Virus record (IMG/VR): IMGVR_UViG_3300048033_000284
Span: 1 to 31,715 of that record
Length of the DNA stretch: 31,715 nucleotides
Direction: 5' to 3' (one strand)
DNA from: a virus
Below are positions 22,820 to 29,022 of this stretch, piece after piece. Position numbers and translations under genes: made by a program. The stretch's first letter is position 1. The number at the start of each line of letters is the position of its first letter. The notes below the pieces were generated by a model. The model searched no databases. It saw only the letters and a list, made by a program, of their open reading frames with translations, and had not been told where the DNA came from.

Positions 22820-24037
22820 ATGACTGAAGAAGTTAAAAACCAGTTAGACCAAATTGGAAACATTGTAGACGAAAAAATAGAGAAAGCGTTTAACGCTGCT
22901 CAAGACAACGCTAAAGGCGAAGTTGAGGCATCTCTAAAGTCTGAGATTTCCAATCTAACTAATAAGTATAATGAAGAGTTCGAGGCGGCTACTAAAAGAA
23001 TGGACGCTATCGAGATGGAGTCAAAAAAGACTCTAAGCGGTGCAACTGCTAAAACTTTTAAAGGGTCTTTAGAGGCTGCTTTAAAAGATGGCGCAATTGA
23101 TGCTATGATTAAAGGAAATACAAATGCTGCTCGCTTTGAAGTAAAAGCTGCGGATATGACAATGGCTAATGCCTTTACTGGTGTTGTAGCTGGCGAAACT
23201 GTAATTCCAGACGTTAAATTTGACCCTAGTAGAGCGGTACATATTCGCTCATTGATTCCTAACGGTTCTACAGATGCTCAAACTATTCGTTTTCCAAAAG
23301 AAAGCGCATACGACGACGGAGCAGCTGCTACAGCTCAAGGTTCTACTCTAGGACAGTCTGACTTTGATATTACAGCTACGTCTGTAAACGTTGAAAAGAT
23401 TGGCACTTTTATGAGAATTACTGAAGAGATGCTAGCAGATACTCCACAGCTTACAAGCTATTTATCAGCTAGAGTACCTAATAAAGTACTTTCTATTGAA
23501 GATACTGAGATTCTTAACGGTGACGGTTCAAGCCCTAACTTAGATGGTTTATTTACTGATGGAGCTGCTTTTGTAACTACTAGCTCAGCTAATTTTTACC
23601 AGTCTATTGAGTCAGCAAATGAGTACGACGTACTTATTGCAGCTCTAGACCAGTTAGCAGCTAGTAACTACCAAGCTGATTCTATTATATTAAACCCAGT
23701 TGACTTTCATAAAATAGTTTTATTGAAATCTACTGCTAATGAGTATTTGAAAAACCAAGTAATCCAAGGCGTACAGCCAGCGATTATGGGAGTGCCAATT
23801 ACTTTGAATACGGCTGTAACTGCTGGTAAATTCTTAGTAGGTAACTTAAGTGTTGCTACTCAATTATGGATTAGAGACGGTTTAGGAGTCGAATTTTCAA
23901 GAGAAGATTCCACTAATTTCCGTGATGGTTTTGTTACAGTCCGCGCTCAAGAGCGTTGTGCTTTGACAAATTATCAGCCTAACGCGATTGTACAAGGAAC
24001 GTTTAGCACAGCTAAAACTGCACTTGAGACTTCTTAA
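22820..24037 (+). CDS. Major capsid protein, HK97 fold
   Basis: A 405-residue protein. Residues 1-~70 form a charged coiled-coil delta/scaffold domain (EEVKNQLDQIGNIVDEKIEK) expected to be removed by the upstream protease. The body shows HK97 features: AVHIRSLIPNGSTDAQTIRF, VEKIGTFMRITEEMLADTPQ, RVPNKVLSIEDTEILNGDGS, a SIILNPVDFHKI segment and FSREDSTNFRDGFVTVRAQE near the C-terminus. Followed by a strong terminator, as expected for the most abundant virion protein. Confidence 0.94.
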   Translation: MTEEVKNQLDQIGNIVDEKIEKAFNAAQDNAKGEVEASLKSEISNLTNKYNEEFEAATKRMDAIEMESKKTLSGATAKTFKGSLEAALKDGAIDAMIKGNTNAARFEVKAADMTMANAFTGVVAGETVIPDVKFDPSRAVHIRSLIPNGSTDAQTIRFPKESAYDDGAAATAQGSTLGQSDFDITATSVNVEKIGTFMRITEEMLADTPQLTSYLSARVPNKVLSIEDTEILNGDGSSPNLDGLFTDGAAFVTTSSANFYQSIESANEYDVLIAALDQLAASNYQADSIILNPVDFHKIVLLKSTANEYLKNQVIQGVQPAIMGVPITLNTAVTAGKFLVGNLSVATQLWIRDGLGVEFSREDSTNFRDGFVTVRAQERCALTNYQPNAIVQGTFSTAKTALETS

Positions 24038-24068
24038 TACTTAGGTATAAACGAAGTGATTTTAAAGA

Positions 24069-24097
24069 GGGTAACTTTTATAGGTTACCCTTTTTTT
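24069..24097 (+). terminator. Rho-independent terminator after capsid gene
   Basis: The perfect 7-bp stem GGGTAAC (24069-24075) / GTTACCC (24084-24090), with an 8-base loop, is followed by seven T. Flanking A and T extend the stem. This is the strongest terminator in the window. Confidence 0.88.
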
Positions 24098-24140
24098 ATG
24101 CTCTATAAATAAGAAAATTTAAAAAAAACTTTTAAAAAGG

Positions 24141-24171
24141 TTTGGTAATTAAAAAAATACTTTTAAATTAG
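24141..24171 (+). promoter_or_regulatory. Early-type promoter TTTG-N19-TAAATTAG
   Basis: TTTG (24141-24144), 19 bases, then TAAATTAG (24164-24171). This is the same box, spacing and downstream GCA..ATAATTAACAA as the early promoter at 9630-9660. It gives the gene at 24207 its own transcription unit inside the late region. Confidence 0.7.
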
Positions 24172-24206
24172 CATCATAATTAACAATCAAAACTAAAACT
24201 AAAATT

Positions 24207-24740
24207 ATGAAACAATCAAGAAAAGTAGGAGTAGCTGGAGGGTTTATTAATCAAATGATGGGTAATAACTCAACAGTCCCAGTAGTAGGGGAAGGTGCTA
24301 CTATATTACATTATTCAGACCGTTCAGCATACGAGGTAATCTCTGTATCTAACGACTCTAGAAAATGCACTATAAGAAAAATGGCTACTAAATTTATAGG
24401 AGAGGGTTATGGAGATGAGCGTTATGAATACTCAAGCGACTTAGAGGGTTCAACCGTAGATTTAGAATGGAATGAGAAAAAAGGTAGCTGGGGTAAAGTT
24501 TACTTCACTACAGAAATCATTAAATCCTTATTTAAGAAGTTAGATGCTGAGTATGGATATAAACTTTGGGATAACTTACCTAATGGATTGTCTAGCGATG
24601 ACTTATACGAAAAGAGGTATGATGATGACTACTACAATAAAATGAAGTTAATACCTAATGTAACTAAAGAATATAAGAACTTTGAAAAGGTATCTGTTAT
24701 CTTTGGGGTTTGTGAAGAATACTGCGACCCATCATTTTAA
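24207..24740 (+). CDS. Hypothetical protein (177 aa) with own promoter and terminator
   Basis: A 177-residue acidic soluble protein. Landmarks are VVGEGATILHYSDRSAYEVI, NDSRKCTIRKMATKF, WGKVYFTTEIIKSLFKKLDA and a Tyr/Asp-rich stretch DDDYYNKMKL. I recall the pattern G-GAT..-(Y/W)SDR-x-A-x-x-V(I) from small phage proteins of unknown function, but no named domain. It is flanked by the capsid terminator and early-type promoter upstream and a GCAA-loop hairpin downstream, as an independent cassette. Not a core virion gene by position; an early host-interaction role is inference. Confidence 0.7.
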   Translation: MKQSRKVGVAGGFINQMMGNNSTVPVVGEGATILHYSDRSAYEVISVSNDSRKCTIRKMATKFIGEGYGDERYEYSSDLEGSTVDLEWNEKKGSWGKVYFTTEIIKSLFKKLDAEYGYKLWDNLPNGLSSDDLYEKRYDDDYYNKMKLIPNVTKEYKNFEKVSVIFGVCEEYCDPSF

Positions 24741-24761
24741 GAAATAAAAACAACCAAAACG

Positions 24762-24779
24762 GAGGGCGGCAACGCCCTC
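24762..24779 (+). terminator. Hairpin terminator with GCAA tetraloop
   Basis: The perfect 7-bp stem GAGGGCG (24762-24768) / CGCCCTC (24773-24779) is closed by a GCAA (GNRA) tetraloop. The following TTATTGTCT is only weakly T-rich, so it may act as a terminator or as a 3'-end stabilising hairpin. Confidence 0.65.
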
Positions 24780-24803
24780 TTATTGTCTAACTAAATTTTA
24801 TAT

Positions 24804-24944
24804 ATGAGAAAGTATGTTATTATTGAAATCAAATCAAAAAATAAAAACGTTAGAAACCTATTCCATTTTATATGGTGGTTTACTAAAGACACCTTAATAT
24901 TTTTAAGCTGTTTAGCTTTGGCTATTTTAATGTTTACTAGCTAA
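24804..24944 (+). CDS. Small single-TM protein (46 aa)
   Basis: A 46-residue ORF following an A/T-rich leader. The N-terminus is basic and cytosolic in character (MRKYVIIEIKSKNKNVRNLF), then WW and one membrane segment (~30-45: TLIFLSCLALAILMFTS). It is the first of three short ORFs arranged back to back. No family recognised; small membrane proteins in such islands are sometimes superinfection-exclusion factors (inference). Confidence 0.5.
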   Translation: MRKYVIIEIKSKNKNVRNLFHFIWWFTKDTLIFLSCLALAILMFTS

Positions 24945-24946
24945 TT

Positions 24947-25099
24947 ATGGAAAGGTGGGTAAATATAACGCTGATTCTGTTTTTTATGGCTTGGTCTTTT
25001 AGAATGACCTATAGATTTAATGCGCAATATGACGCTATTTTTATGTTATTAATCTCTTTAGCAATATATCAATATGGAAGAAAACAAGGACACTTTTAA
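24947..25099 (+). CDS. Small two-TM protein (50 aa)
   Basis: ATG 2 bp after the previous stop. The 50-residue product has hydrophobic segments at ~5-20 (VNITLILFFMAWSFRM) and ~28-43 (YDAIFMLLISLAIYQY), with a basic tail GRKQGHF. It overlaps the next small ORF by 26 bp in another frame. No family recognised. Confidence 0.5.
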   Translation: MERWVNITLILFFMAWSFRMTYRFNAQYDAIFMLLISLAIYQYGRKQGHF

Positions 25100-25187
25100 A
25101 AAAAGTATGAATAAAATAGACAAAAGCATAGAAAAAATCGTAGCTTTAAATAAATATCTCTTGGGCTTAGAGAAAAAAAAGCCTTAG
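25074..25187 (+). CDS. Small charged helical protein (37 aa)
   Basis: A 37-residue Lys/Glu-rich helix (MEENKDTFKKSMNKIDKSIE, KIVALNKYLLGLEKKKP) starting inside the previous gene. It is followed by a terminator at 25221. Coding is supported only by the packing and by a leader that fits its neighbours. Confidence 0.4.
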   Translation: MEENKDTFKKSMNKIDKSIEKIVALNKYLLGLEKKKP

Positions 25188-25220
25188 TTTCATTTGTTGA
25201 TTTTTGTTTAGTTAATGCAA

Positions 25221-25247
25221 CCCTCAGATAGCTCTGGGGGTTTTTTT
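25221..25247 (+). terminator. Rho-independent terminator
   Basis: The stem CCCTCAG (25221-25227) / CTGGGGG (25234-25240) has one G.T pair and a 6-base loop, followed by seven T. It ends the small-ORF unit; TACCTTAG at 25249-25256 right behind it may be the box for the next gene. Confidence 0.85.
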
Positions 25248-25273
25248 GTACCTTAGTTTAAACCTAATGGATT

Positions 25274-25645
25274 TTGGATAACAACCAACGAGGCTGCTTA
25301 GCCGAGTACACTTTTGCGACTGAGTGCCTTAAAAGAGGTTACAGCGTGAGCTTTCCATTAATTGACTCTAGCGTTTATGACTGTATTGTAGATACTGGAG
25401 AGCGCCTTATAAAAGTACAAGTTAAATCAACAAATAGAGATACAGACGGCTATCATAATTCTATCCATACTAGAATAGCAAATGCTAAATCTGACTATAC
25501 TTTAGATAAGGTTGATTATTTTGCAGTTTGGGTTGAATACTTTTCTGGTTTTTTTATTTTTAAAAATAAAGGTGGTATGAAAGCAATAAGATTGTCAAAG
25601 ACTGGTAAGTATAAAGATTATTTTAATAACTTTGCATTTGAATAA
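25274..25645 (+). CDS. PD-(D/E)XK endonuclease-like protein
   Basis: A 123-residue protein starting with TTG; the ATG at 25267 is out of frame and soon stops, and an in-frame stop precedes at 25265. The nuclease core is GCLAEYTFATECLKRGYSVS (residues ~7-26, E11 in the first helix), SSVYDCIVDTGERLIKVQVK with D36 and Q48-V-K50, and YFAVWVEYFSGFFIF. This fits small PD-(D/E)XK proteins of the group I intron endonuclease/resolvase-like type; a Gln replaces the usual acidic residue in (D/E)xK, as in some families of this fold. It is a stand-alone unit between two terminators. Possibilities are a homing-type, anti-host or recombination nuclease. Confidence 0.68.
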   Translation: MDNNQRGCLAEYTFATECLKRGYSVSFPLIDSSVYDCIVDTGERLIKVQVKSTNRDTDGYHNSIHTRIANAKSDYTLDKVDYFAVWVEYFSGFFIFKNKGGMKAIRLSKTGKYKDYFNNFAFE

Positions 25646-25674
25646 AAGATTTATTCGCATTTAGTTTTGGTTGT

Positions 25675-25707
25675 AAGCGCTGTAATTTTATTATGGCGCT
25701 TTTTTTT
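25675..25707 (+). terminator. Rho-independent terminator overlapping next promoter
   Basis: The stem AAGCGC (25675-25680) / GCGCTT (25696-25701), with a 15-base loop, runs into eight T (25700-25707). The last T is also the first base of the TATCTTTG box of the connector operon. Confidence 0.8.
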
Positions 25708-25714
25708 ATCTTTG
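25707..25714 (+). promoter_or_regulatory. -7 box TATCTTTG of the neck/connector operon
   Basis: TATCTTTG is followed by GTATAAA and lies 16 bp before the ATG at 25731. No convincing -33 TTG at the usual distance. A complete reset (terminator, then promoter) marks the start of the neck gene block. Confidence 0.55.
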
Positions 25715-25730
25715 TATAAATATAAATCTT

Positions 25731-25949
25731 ATGAAAATTTTAATTAAAAAAGACGTAATCTCTGGACAAGACGGCTGGAGACGCGAAGGCGAAATTCACG
25801 ACCTAGAGCCAAAGTTAGCAAATCACTATATAAAAAGAGGCATAGGCGTAATAGCTGAAGAAGTTAAAGAGGTCAAAGAAGAAAAAGTTAAGGTCGAAAC
25901 TAAAGAGGCTAAAGCTCCAAAAAAGAGAGCTACTAAAAAAGCTAAATAA
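25731..25949 (+). CDS. Small protein before connector genes (72 aa)
   Basis: A 72-residue protein. The N-terminal ~42 residues form a compact domain (MKILIKKDVISGQDGWRREG, ANHYIKRGIGV) like small phage proteins found between capsid and adaptor genes. The C-terminal 30 residues are a Lys/Glu-rich tail (VKEVKEEKVKVETKEAKAPK) ending in KKRATKKAK, probably disordered and nucleic-acid- or capsid-binding. The stop overlaps the next ATG (TAATG). It may be a minor head or head-completion protein. Confidence 0.65.
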   Translation: MKILIKKDVISGQDGWRREGEIHDLEPKLANHYIKRGIGVIAEEVKEVKEEKVKVETKEAKAPKKRATKKAK

Positions 25950-26506
25950 TGGCATATTATAGAAATCTTTATTTTAGTGAAACTCCAAACGACTTTCATA
26001 GCCAAGTTAAGATTAACTCTACAACTGGCAGCGAGATAGTTACAGCTGCAAATGCTAAAGACTTTATTAGAGTCGATACAAGCGCTGATGACACTATTAT
26101 AGGCGAAATGATTACAGAGGCTAGAATTTGGATTGAAAATTATATAGGAAAAGATATAGTCGCTAAAACTAGAACTTATTATACTCCATTTCAAAAAGAG
26201 CGCTTTGTTTTACCATTTGCGCCAGTTGCCTCTATTACTTCTGTAACTGTTGACGGTACAGCGGCTACCTATGAGGTTAAAGGTCTAGATAATGAGATTG
26301 TAGAGCTAAACGAGCTACCAGCTAAAGAAGTGCAAGTAGCTTATACTACAGCTGGGCTAGATGACAGTTTATTAAAGCAAGCTGTACTAAGACTAGTATC
26401 TACATTCTACGACAATAGAGCTGAGTTTGTAGTAGGTCAACAAGTAAATGAGATTCCTATGGGAGTTAAAAATATTTTGTCTGGCTATAAAACTATGTTT
26501 ATTTAA
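25949..26506 (+). CDS. Head-tail connector (gp6-like adaptor)
   Basis: A 185-residue protein. The region TAANAKDFIRVDTSADDTII followed by GEMITEARIWIENYIGKDI (residues ~30-70) is the helical signature of gp6/gp15-like adaptors that dock beneath the portal. A beta insertion follows (FAPVASITSVTVDGTAATYE), then a C-terminal helix (LLKQAVLRLVSTFYDNRAEF). TAATG-type junctions with both neighbours indicate an operon. Confidence 0.82.
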   Translation: MAYYRNLYFSETPNDFHSQVKINSTTGSEIVTAANAKDFIRVDTSADDTIIGEMITEARIWIENYIGKDIVAKTRTYYTPFQKERFVLPFAPVASITSVTVDGTAATYEVKGLDNEIVELNELPAKEVQVAYTTAGLDDSLLKQAVLRLVSTFYDNRAEFVVGQQVNEIPMGVKNILSGYKTMFI

Positions 26507-26832
26507 TGGATGCTGGTAAACTAGATACTAGAGTAGAGGTTAAGCGCCTCACTAAGACCTCTGACGGTTTTGGGGGTACTACTTCTACTAGTGCTGTTAA
26601 TTCAACTATTTGGGCTTATAAAGAGGAAACCAAAGGCGAAATAGTACAAGAGAATGGTAAGCGACAACAGTATTTAGAAATAGAGCTGACTGTTAGAAAA
26701 AAAACAGCGGACACTATTTTAAAAACTGATTTATTGGCGATTTCTGGAGCGAGTGGCGACTATAGAATTACTGGAGTATTTGACTCAGTGCATAAATATT
26801 TTACAACTATAAAAGCTACTAAAATTGGTTGA
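26506..26832 (+). CDS. Head closure/head-tail joining protein
   Basis: A 108-residue small beta-barrel protein of the SPP1 gp16-like head-tail adaptor family. The start MDAGKLDTRVEVKRLTKTSD and GFGGT, then IWAYKEETKGEIVQENGKRQ and DYRITGVFDSVHKYFTTIKA, are characteristic. It closes the connector after packaging. It overlaps the upstream gene by 1 bp and the downstream gene by 8 bp. Confidence 0.82.
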   Translation: MDAGKLDTRVEVKRLTKTSDGFGGTTSTSAVNSTIWAYKEETKGEIVQENGKRQQYLEIELTVRKKTADTILKTDLLAISGASGDYRITGVFDSVHKYFTTIKATKIG

Positions 26833-27274
26833 TGTTAAGCTAAATAAGAGCGACCTTAATAGGTTAACTAGAAAATTAAATAAGCTTAAAAAATTATCTA
26901 GTCAAGAGCTATCTAATGAAATAGGTAAAACTATTTTTAAAGGCGCTGAGAGAATGAAGTCAAGCGTCGTGGTTGGTCAAAAGTTTGGAGGTACGCTGAA
27001 GCAGAGTATAGTAGCTGGAGCGTCAAATAATAAAGGGTTTGTAAAAGCAAAAGCAAACTACGCTCCTTATGTAGAATTTGGAACTGGTCGGCTCGTAGAT
27101 TTAGAGGACTTAACGGACTTAGGTCTACCAGCCTCTTATGCGATGCAGTTTAAAGGTAAGGGCATAAAAGAAGTCAATCTACCAGCTAGACCTTTCTTTT
27201 TTAACTCTATGAGGATTGAGTTAAAGAAATTACTAGACCGACTAGATAACACAATTAAAAAAGCTACCAAATGA
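26825..27274 (+). CDS. HK97 gp10-like neck/tail protein
   Basis: A 149-residue protein with the gp10 family landmarks: an N-terminal helical part (LNRLTRKLNKLKKLSSQELS), YAPYVEFGTGR (residues ~78-88) and LPARPFFFNSMRIELKKLLD near the C-terminus. A TTG start is chosen because no in-frame ATG lies upstream of the conserved part and the nearby ATG is out of frame. It bridges head closure and tail terminator proteins. Confidence 0.82.
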   Translation: MVDVKLNKSDLNRLTRKLNKLKKLSSQELSNEIGKTIFKGAERMKSSVVVGQKFGGTLKQSIVAGASNNKGFVKAKANYAPYVEFGTGRLVDLEDLTDLGLPASYAMQFKGKGIKEVNLPARPFFFNSMRIELKKLLDRLDNTIKKATK

Positions 27275-27708
27275 ATGAGGCTTTACACTATATTAGAAAG
27301 GCAATTATAGACCGTTTAACGGATGCAATAACTATAAATGGTAGTTATGTACCAGTTTATAACAGAGTGCCGTCTAGCGTCTCTGAGCCATATATAAAAG
27401 TTAGTTCTATTAGCAATAACGAAATAGACAATAATACAACTAGCTTTAATACAGAATGTATAACTAAAATAGAGGTAGTAACGGCTTTTACTTCAGACGA
27501 CGGCGGAGAGTTGCAGAGTAATCAAATAGTTTCAGAAGTGCTTAATCTTATTAGAACTCGTAGCTCTGGTTATTACGACCTAAGCAGCGACGGTTTCAAA
27601 GTTTACACTTGCACAAATGAGAATACTACATATTTTGAAGATGACCTACAAGACAAGACCTATTTTAGGGCTATAATCGAAATATCTAACAGAATAGAGA
27701 AAATATAA
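27271..27708 (+). CDS. Tail terminator/completion protein
   Basis: A 145-residue protein directly after the gp10-like gene (4-bp overlap), the standard place for the tail terminator. Features of the DUF3168/gp17-like group: ALHYIRKAIIDRLTDAITIN at the start, VPVYNRVPSSVSEPYIKVSS, KIEVVTAFTSDDGG, VSEVLNLIRTR and a final TYFRAIIEISNRIE strand. It caps the tail tube and joins it to the head. Confidence 0.78.
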   Translation: MNEALHYIRKAIIDRLTDAITINGSYVPVYNRVPSSVSEPYIKVSSISNNEIDNNTTSFNTECITKIEVVTAFTSDDGGELQSNQIVSEVLNLIRTRSSGYYDLSSDGFKVYTCTNENTTYFEDDLQDKTYFRAIIEISNRIEKI

Positions 27709-27710
27709 AA

Positions 27711-28076
27711 ATGGCATTAAAATATTTTACCCTTAATGAATTTGACTGTCCCTCTGAAAAAGGCTCTGGGTCTAAAATGGATTCAGACTTTCTTAGTAAA
27801 CTTGACTTGGCTCGTGATTTGGCTGGGATTAGCTTTAAAATTAATTCTGGATTCAGAACTAAAGCCCATAATGACTCGTTACCAAACTCAAAACCAAACT
27901 CAGCCCATATTGAGGGTAAAGCCGCAGATATACATTGCACAAACTCAAGAGAGCGCTTTATTATTACAAAGGCACTCCTTGACGCTGGGATACATAGGCT
28001 TGGAATTGGACGTACGTTCATACATTGCGACACCTCAGAAACTAAAGACCCAGACGTTGTTTGGCTCTATAGTTAG
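27711..28076 (+). CDS. Peptidase M15 endolysin
   Basis: A 121-residue zinc D,D- or L,D-type peptidase. Motifs of the M15_3 group: YFTLNEFDCPSEKGSG near the start, INSGFRTKAHND (residues ~44-54), SAHIEGKAADIH with metal ligands H66 and D73, and FIHCDTS with H105 and D107. It would cut the peptide part of host peptidoglycan at lysis. No signal peptide, so export would depend on the holin 26 bp downstream. It is directly behind the tail terminator gene instead of at the end of the late region. Confidence 0.87.
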   Translation: MALKYFTLNEFDCPSEKGSGSKMDSDFLSKLDLARDLAGISFKINSGFRTKAHNDSLPNSKPNSAHIEGKAADIHCTNSRERFIITKALLDAGIHRLGIGRTFIHCDTSETKDPDVVWLYS

Positions 28077-28102
28077 CGGTACAGTTGGAAATACTTTAAA
28101 AT

Positions 28103-28477
28103 ATGATTAATTTTTTACTAGGTTTATTAGGCAAGGGTAAAAACGGTAACTCTAATTTAGGTGGTTTAGCGCTAGATATTAGAGAGGCTATTAAAGGCAA
28201 AGAGTTAGACCCTCAGCGCCTAATAGAACTCCAAGCAGAGATTAATAAGGTAGAGGCTCAGCATAGGAGTATGTTTGTCGCTGGATGGCGTCCTTTTATA
28301 GGTTGGGTTTGTGGTATTGCTTTTGCTTTTCATTATATTGTAATGCCTTTGCTGTTAGCTTATACTGATATAAAAGTTATTGAGTTTGACACTAACAGCC
28401 TTTTTACTGTCCTAATGGGTATGCTAGGGCTAGGTGGTTTAAGGACTTTTGAAAAACTAAAAGATAAAACAAAGTAA
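28103..28477 (+). CDS. Holin (3-TM phage holin family-like)
   Basis: A 124-residue protein with KVEAQHRSMFVAGWRPFIGW, the typical start of this holin family, then membrane segments at ~62-87 (GWVCGIAFAFHYIVMPLLLA) and ~99-113 (SLFTVLMGMLGLGGL). The N-terminal ~50 residues are a polar, partly helical domain. Paired with the endolysin immediately upstream, it forms a lysis cassette. Confidence 0.83.
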   Translation: MINFLLGLLGKGKNGNSNLGGLALDIREAIKGKELDPQRLIELQAEINKVEAQHRSMFVAGWRPFIGWVCGIAFAFHYIVMPLLLAYTDIKVIEFDTNSLFTVLMGMLGLGGLRTFEKLKDKTK

Positions 28478-28566
28478 TGGGCAAAGCGTTAAACCGTAGA
28501 GGTAAATATAGCCATTGCACTAGAGCGCAAAAACAAGGGAAAAATAAACCAGCTAAAAAGAAATAG
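28477..28566 (+). CDS. Basic micropeptide (29 aa)
   Basis: ATG overlaps the holin stop by one base (TAATG). The 29-residue product is strongly basic (MGKALNRRGKYSHCTRAQKQ, then GKNKPAKKK), and its stop lies 2 bp before the next ATG. Could bind nucleic acid or capsid/DNA. Support is gene packing and composition. Confidence 0.5.
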   Translation: MGKALNRRGKYSHCTRAQKQGKNKPAKKK

Positions 28567-28568
28567 TT

Positions 28569-28865
28569 ATGGCTACTAAAGATTTATATTCAACTAACAA
28601 CTTTCAAAGAATGTCATTTGGCGACTTTGGAATGCGTACGCTTATTAAAGGAACTGATAACCTTACTACGGTTAGCGGTGAATATTTCTGTATGATTGAG
28701 TGCATAACCTCAGCAACTTTTAGCGGTACTAATGATACTCCAGCTGGAGACACTACGCTAACTGATTACGACCTACTAGATGGGCAAATTATATACGGCA
28801 ACTTTACCGATATTACGTTAACTAAAGGGCATATTATTTGCTATTTGCGCCACGTTCCACAATGA
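28569..28865 (+). CDS. Small structural-like protein (98 aa)
   Basis: A 98-residue beta-rich protein (NFQRMSFGDFGMRTLIKGTD, SGEYFCMIECITSATFSGTN, DYDLLDGQIIYGNFTDITLT). I recall similar short proteins near fibre genes of marine phages, with no known role. The middle reads like a fibre-head or virion decoration protein. It overlaps the next small gene by 4 bp. Confidence 0.6.
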   Translation: MATKDLYSTNNFQRMSFGDFGMRTLIKGTDNLTTVSGEYFCMIECITSATFSGTNDTPAGDTTLTDYDLLDGQIIYGNFTDITLTKGHIICYLRHVPQ

Positions 28866-28996
28866 TAGGCGCTGGAGGCACATTAAGACCAAAAGCTGGT
28901 CGCTATAGAAAAAAAGTCTTAAAGAAAAATAAAAATTTCTGGCAAACCAGAGACAAAAACTGGAACGCTGAAGACAAGAATTGGAACGAAATTTAA
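28862..28996 (+). CDS. Small basic protein (44 aa)
   Basis: A 44-residue ORF linked to the previous gene by an ATGA junction. MIGAGGTLRPKAGRYRKKVL is followed by a short Trp repeat: FWQTRDKNW, NAEDKNWNEI. Lys-rich, no family recognised. It is followed at once by the promoter-like site at 29001. Confidence 0.5.
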   Translation: MIGAGGTLRPKAGRYRKKVLKKNKNFWQTRDKNWNAEDKNWNEI

Positions 28997-29000
28997 TTTG

Positions 29001-29008
29001 TAAATTTG
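29001..29008 (+). promoter_or_regulatory. -7 box TAAATTTG before fibre gene
   Basis: TAAATTTG lies 14 bp before the fibre ATG. TTG at 28981-28983 is 17 bases upstream and may be the -33 element. Shares ATTTGTATAAAATTTA with the tail tube promoter at 3162. Confidence 0.6.
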
Positions 29009-29022
29009 TATAAAATTTAGGT

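Noticed and set aside
25160-25187. GGCTT...AAGCC pairing at the end of the 37-aa ORF as a terminator
   Set aside because: Short stem with a long A-rich loop and no T-tract; the clear terminator is at 25221-25247.
27736-28110. 124-residue open frame overlapping the endolysin and the start of the holin
   Set aside because: Overlaps the M15 endolysin almost completely in another frame, has no recognisable domain and low-quality composition; a shadow ORF.
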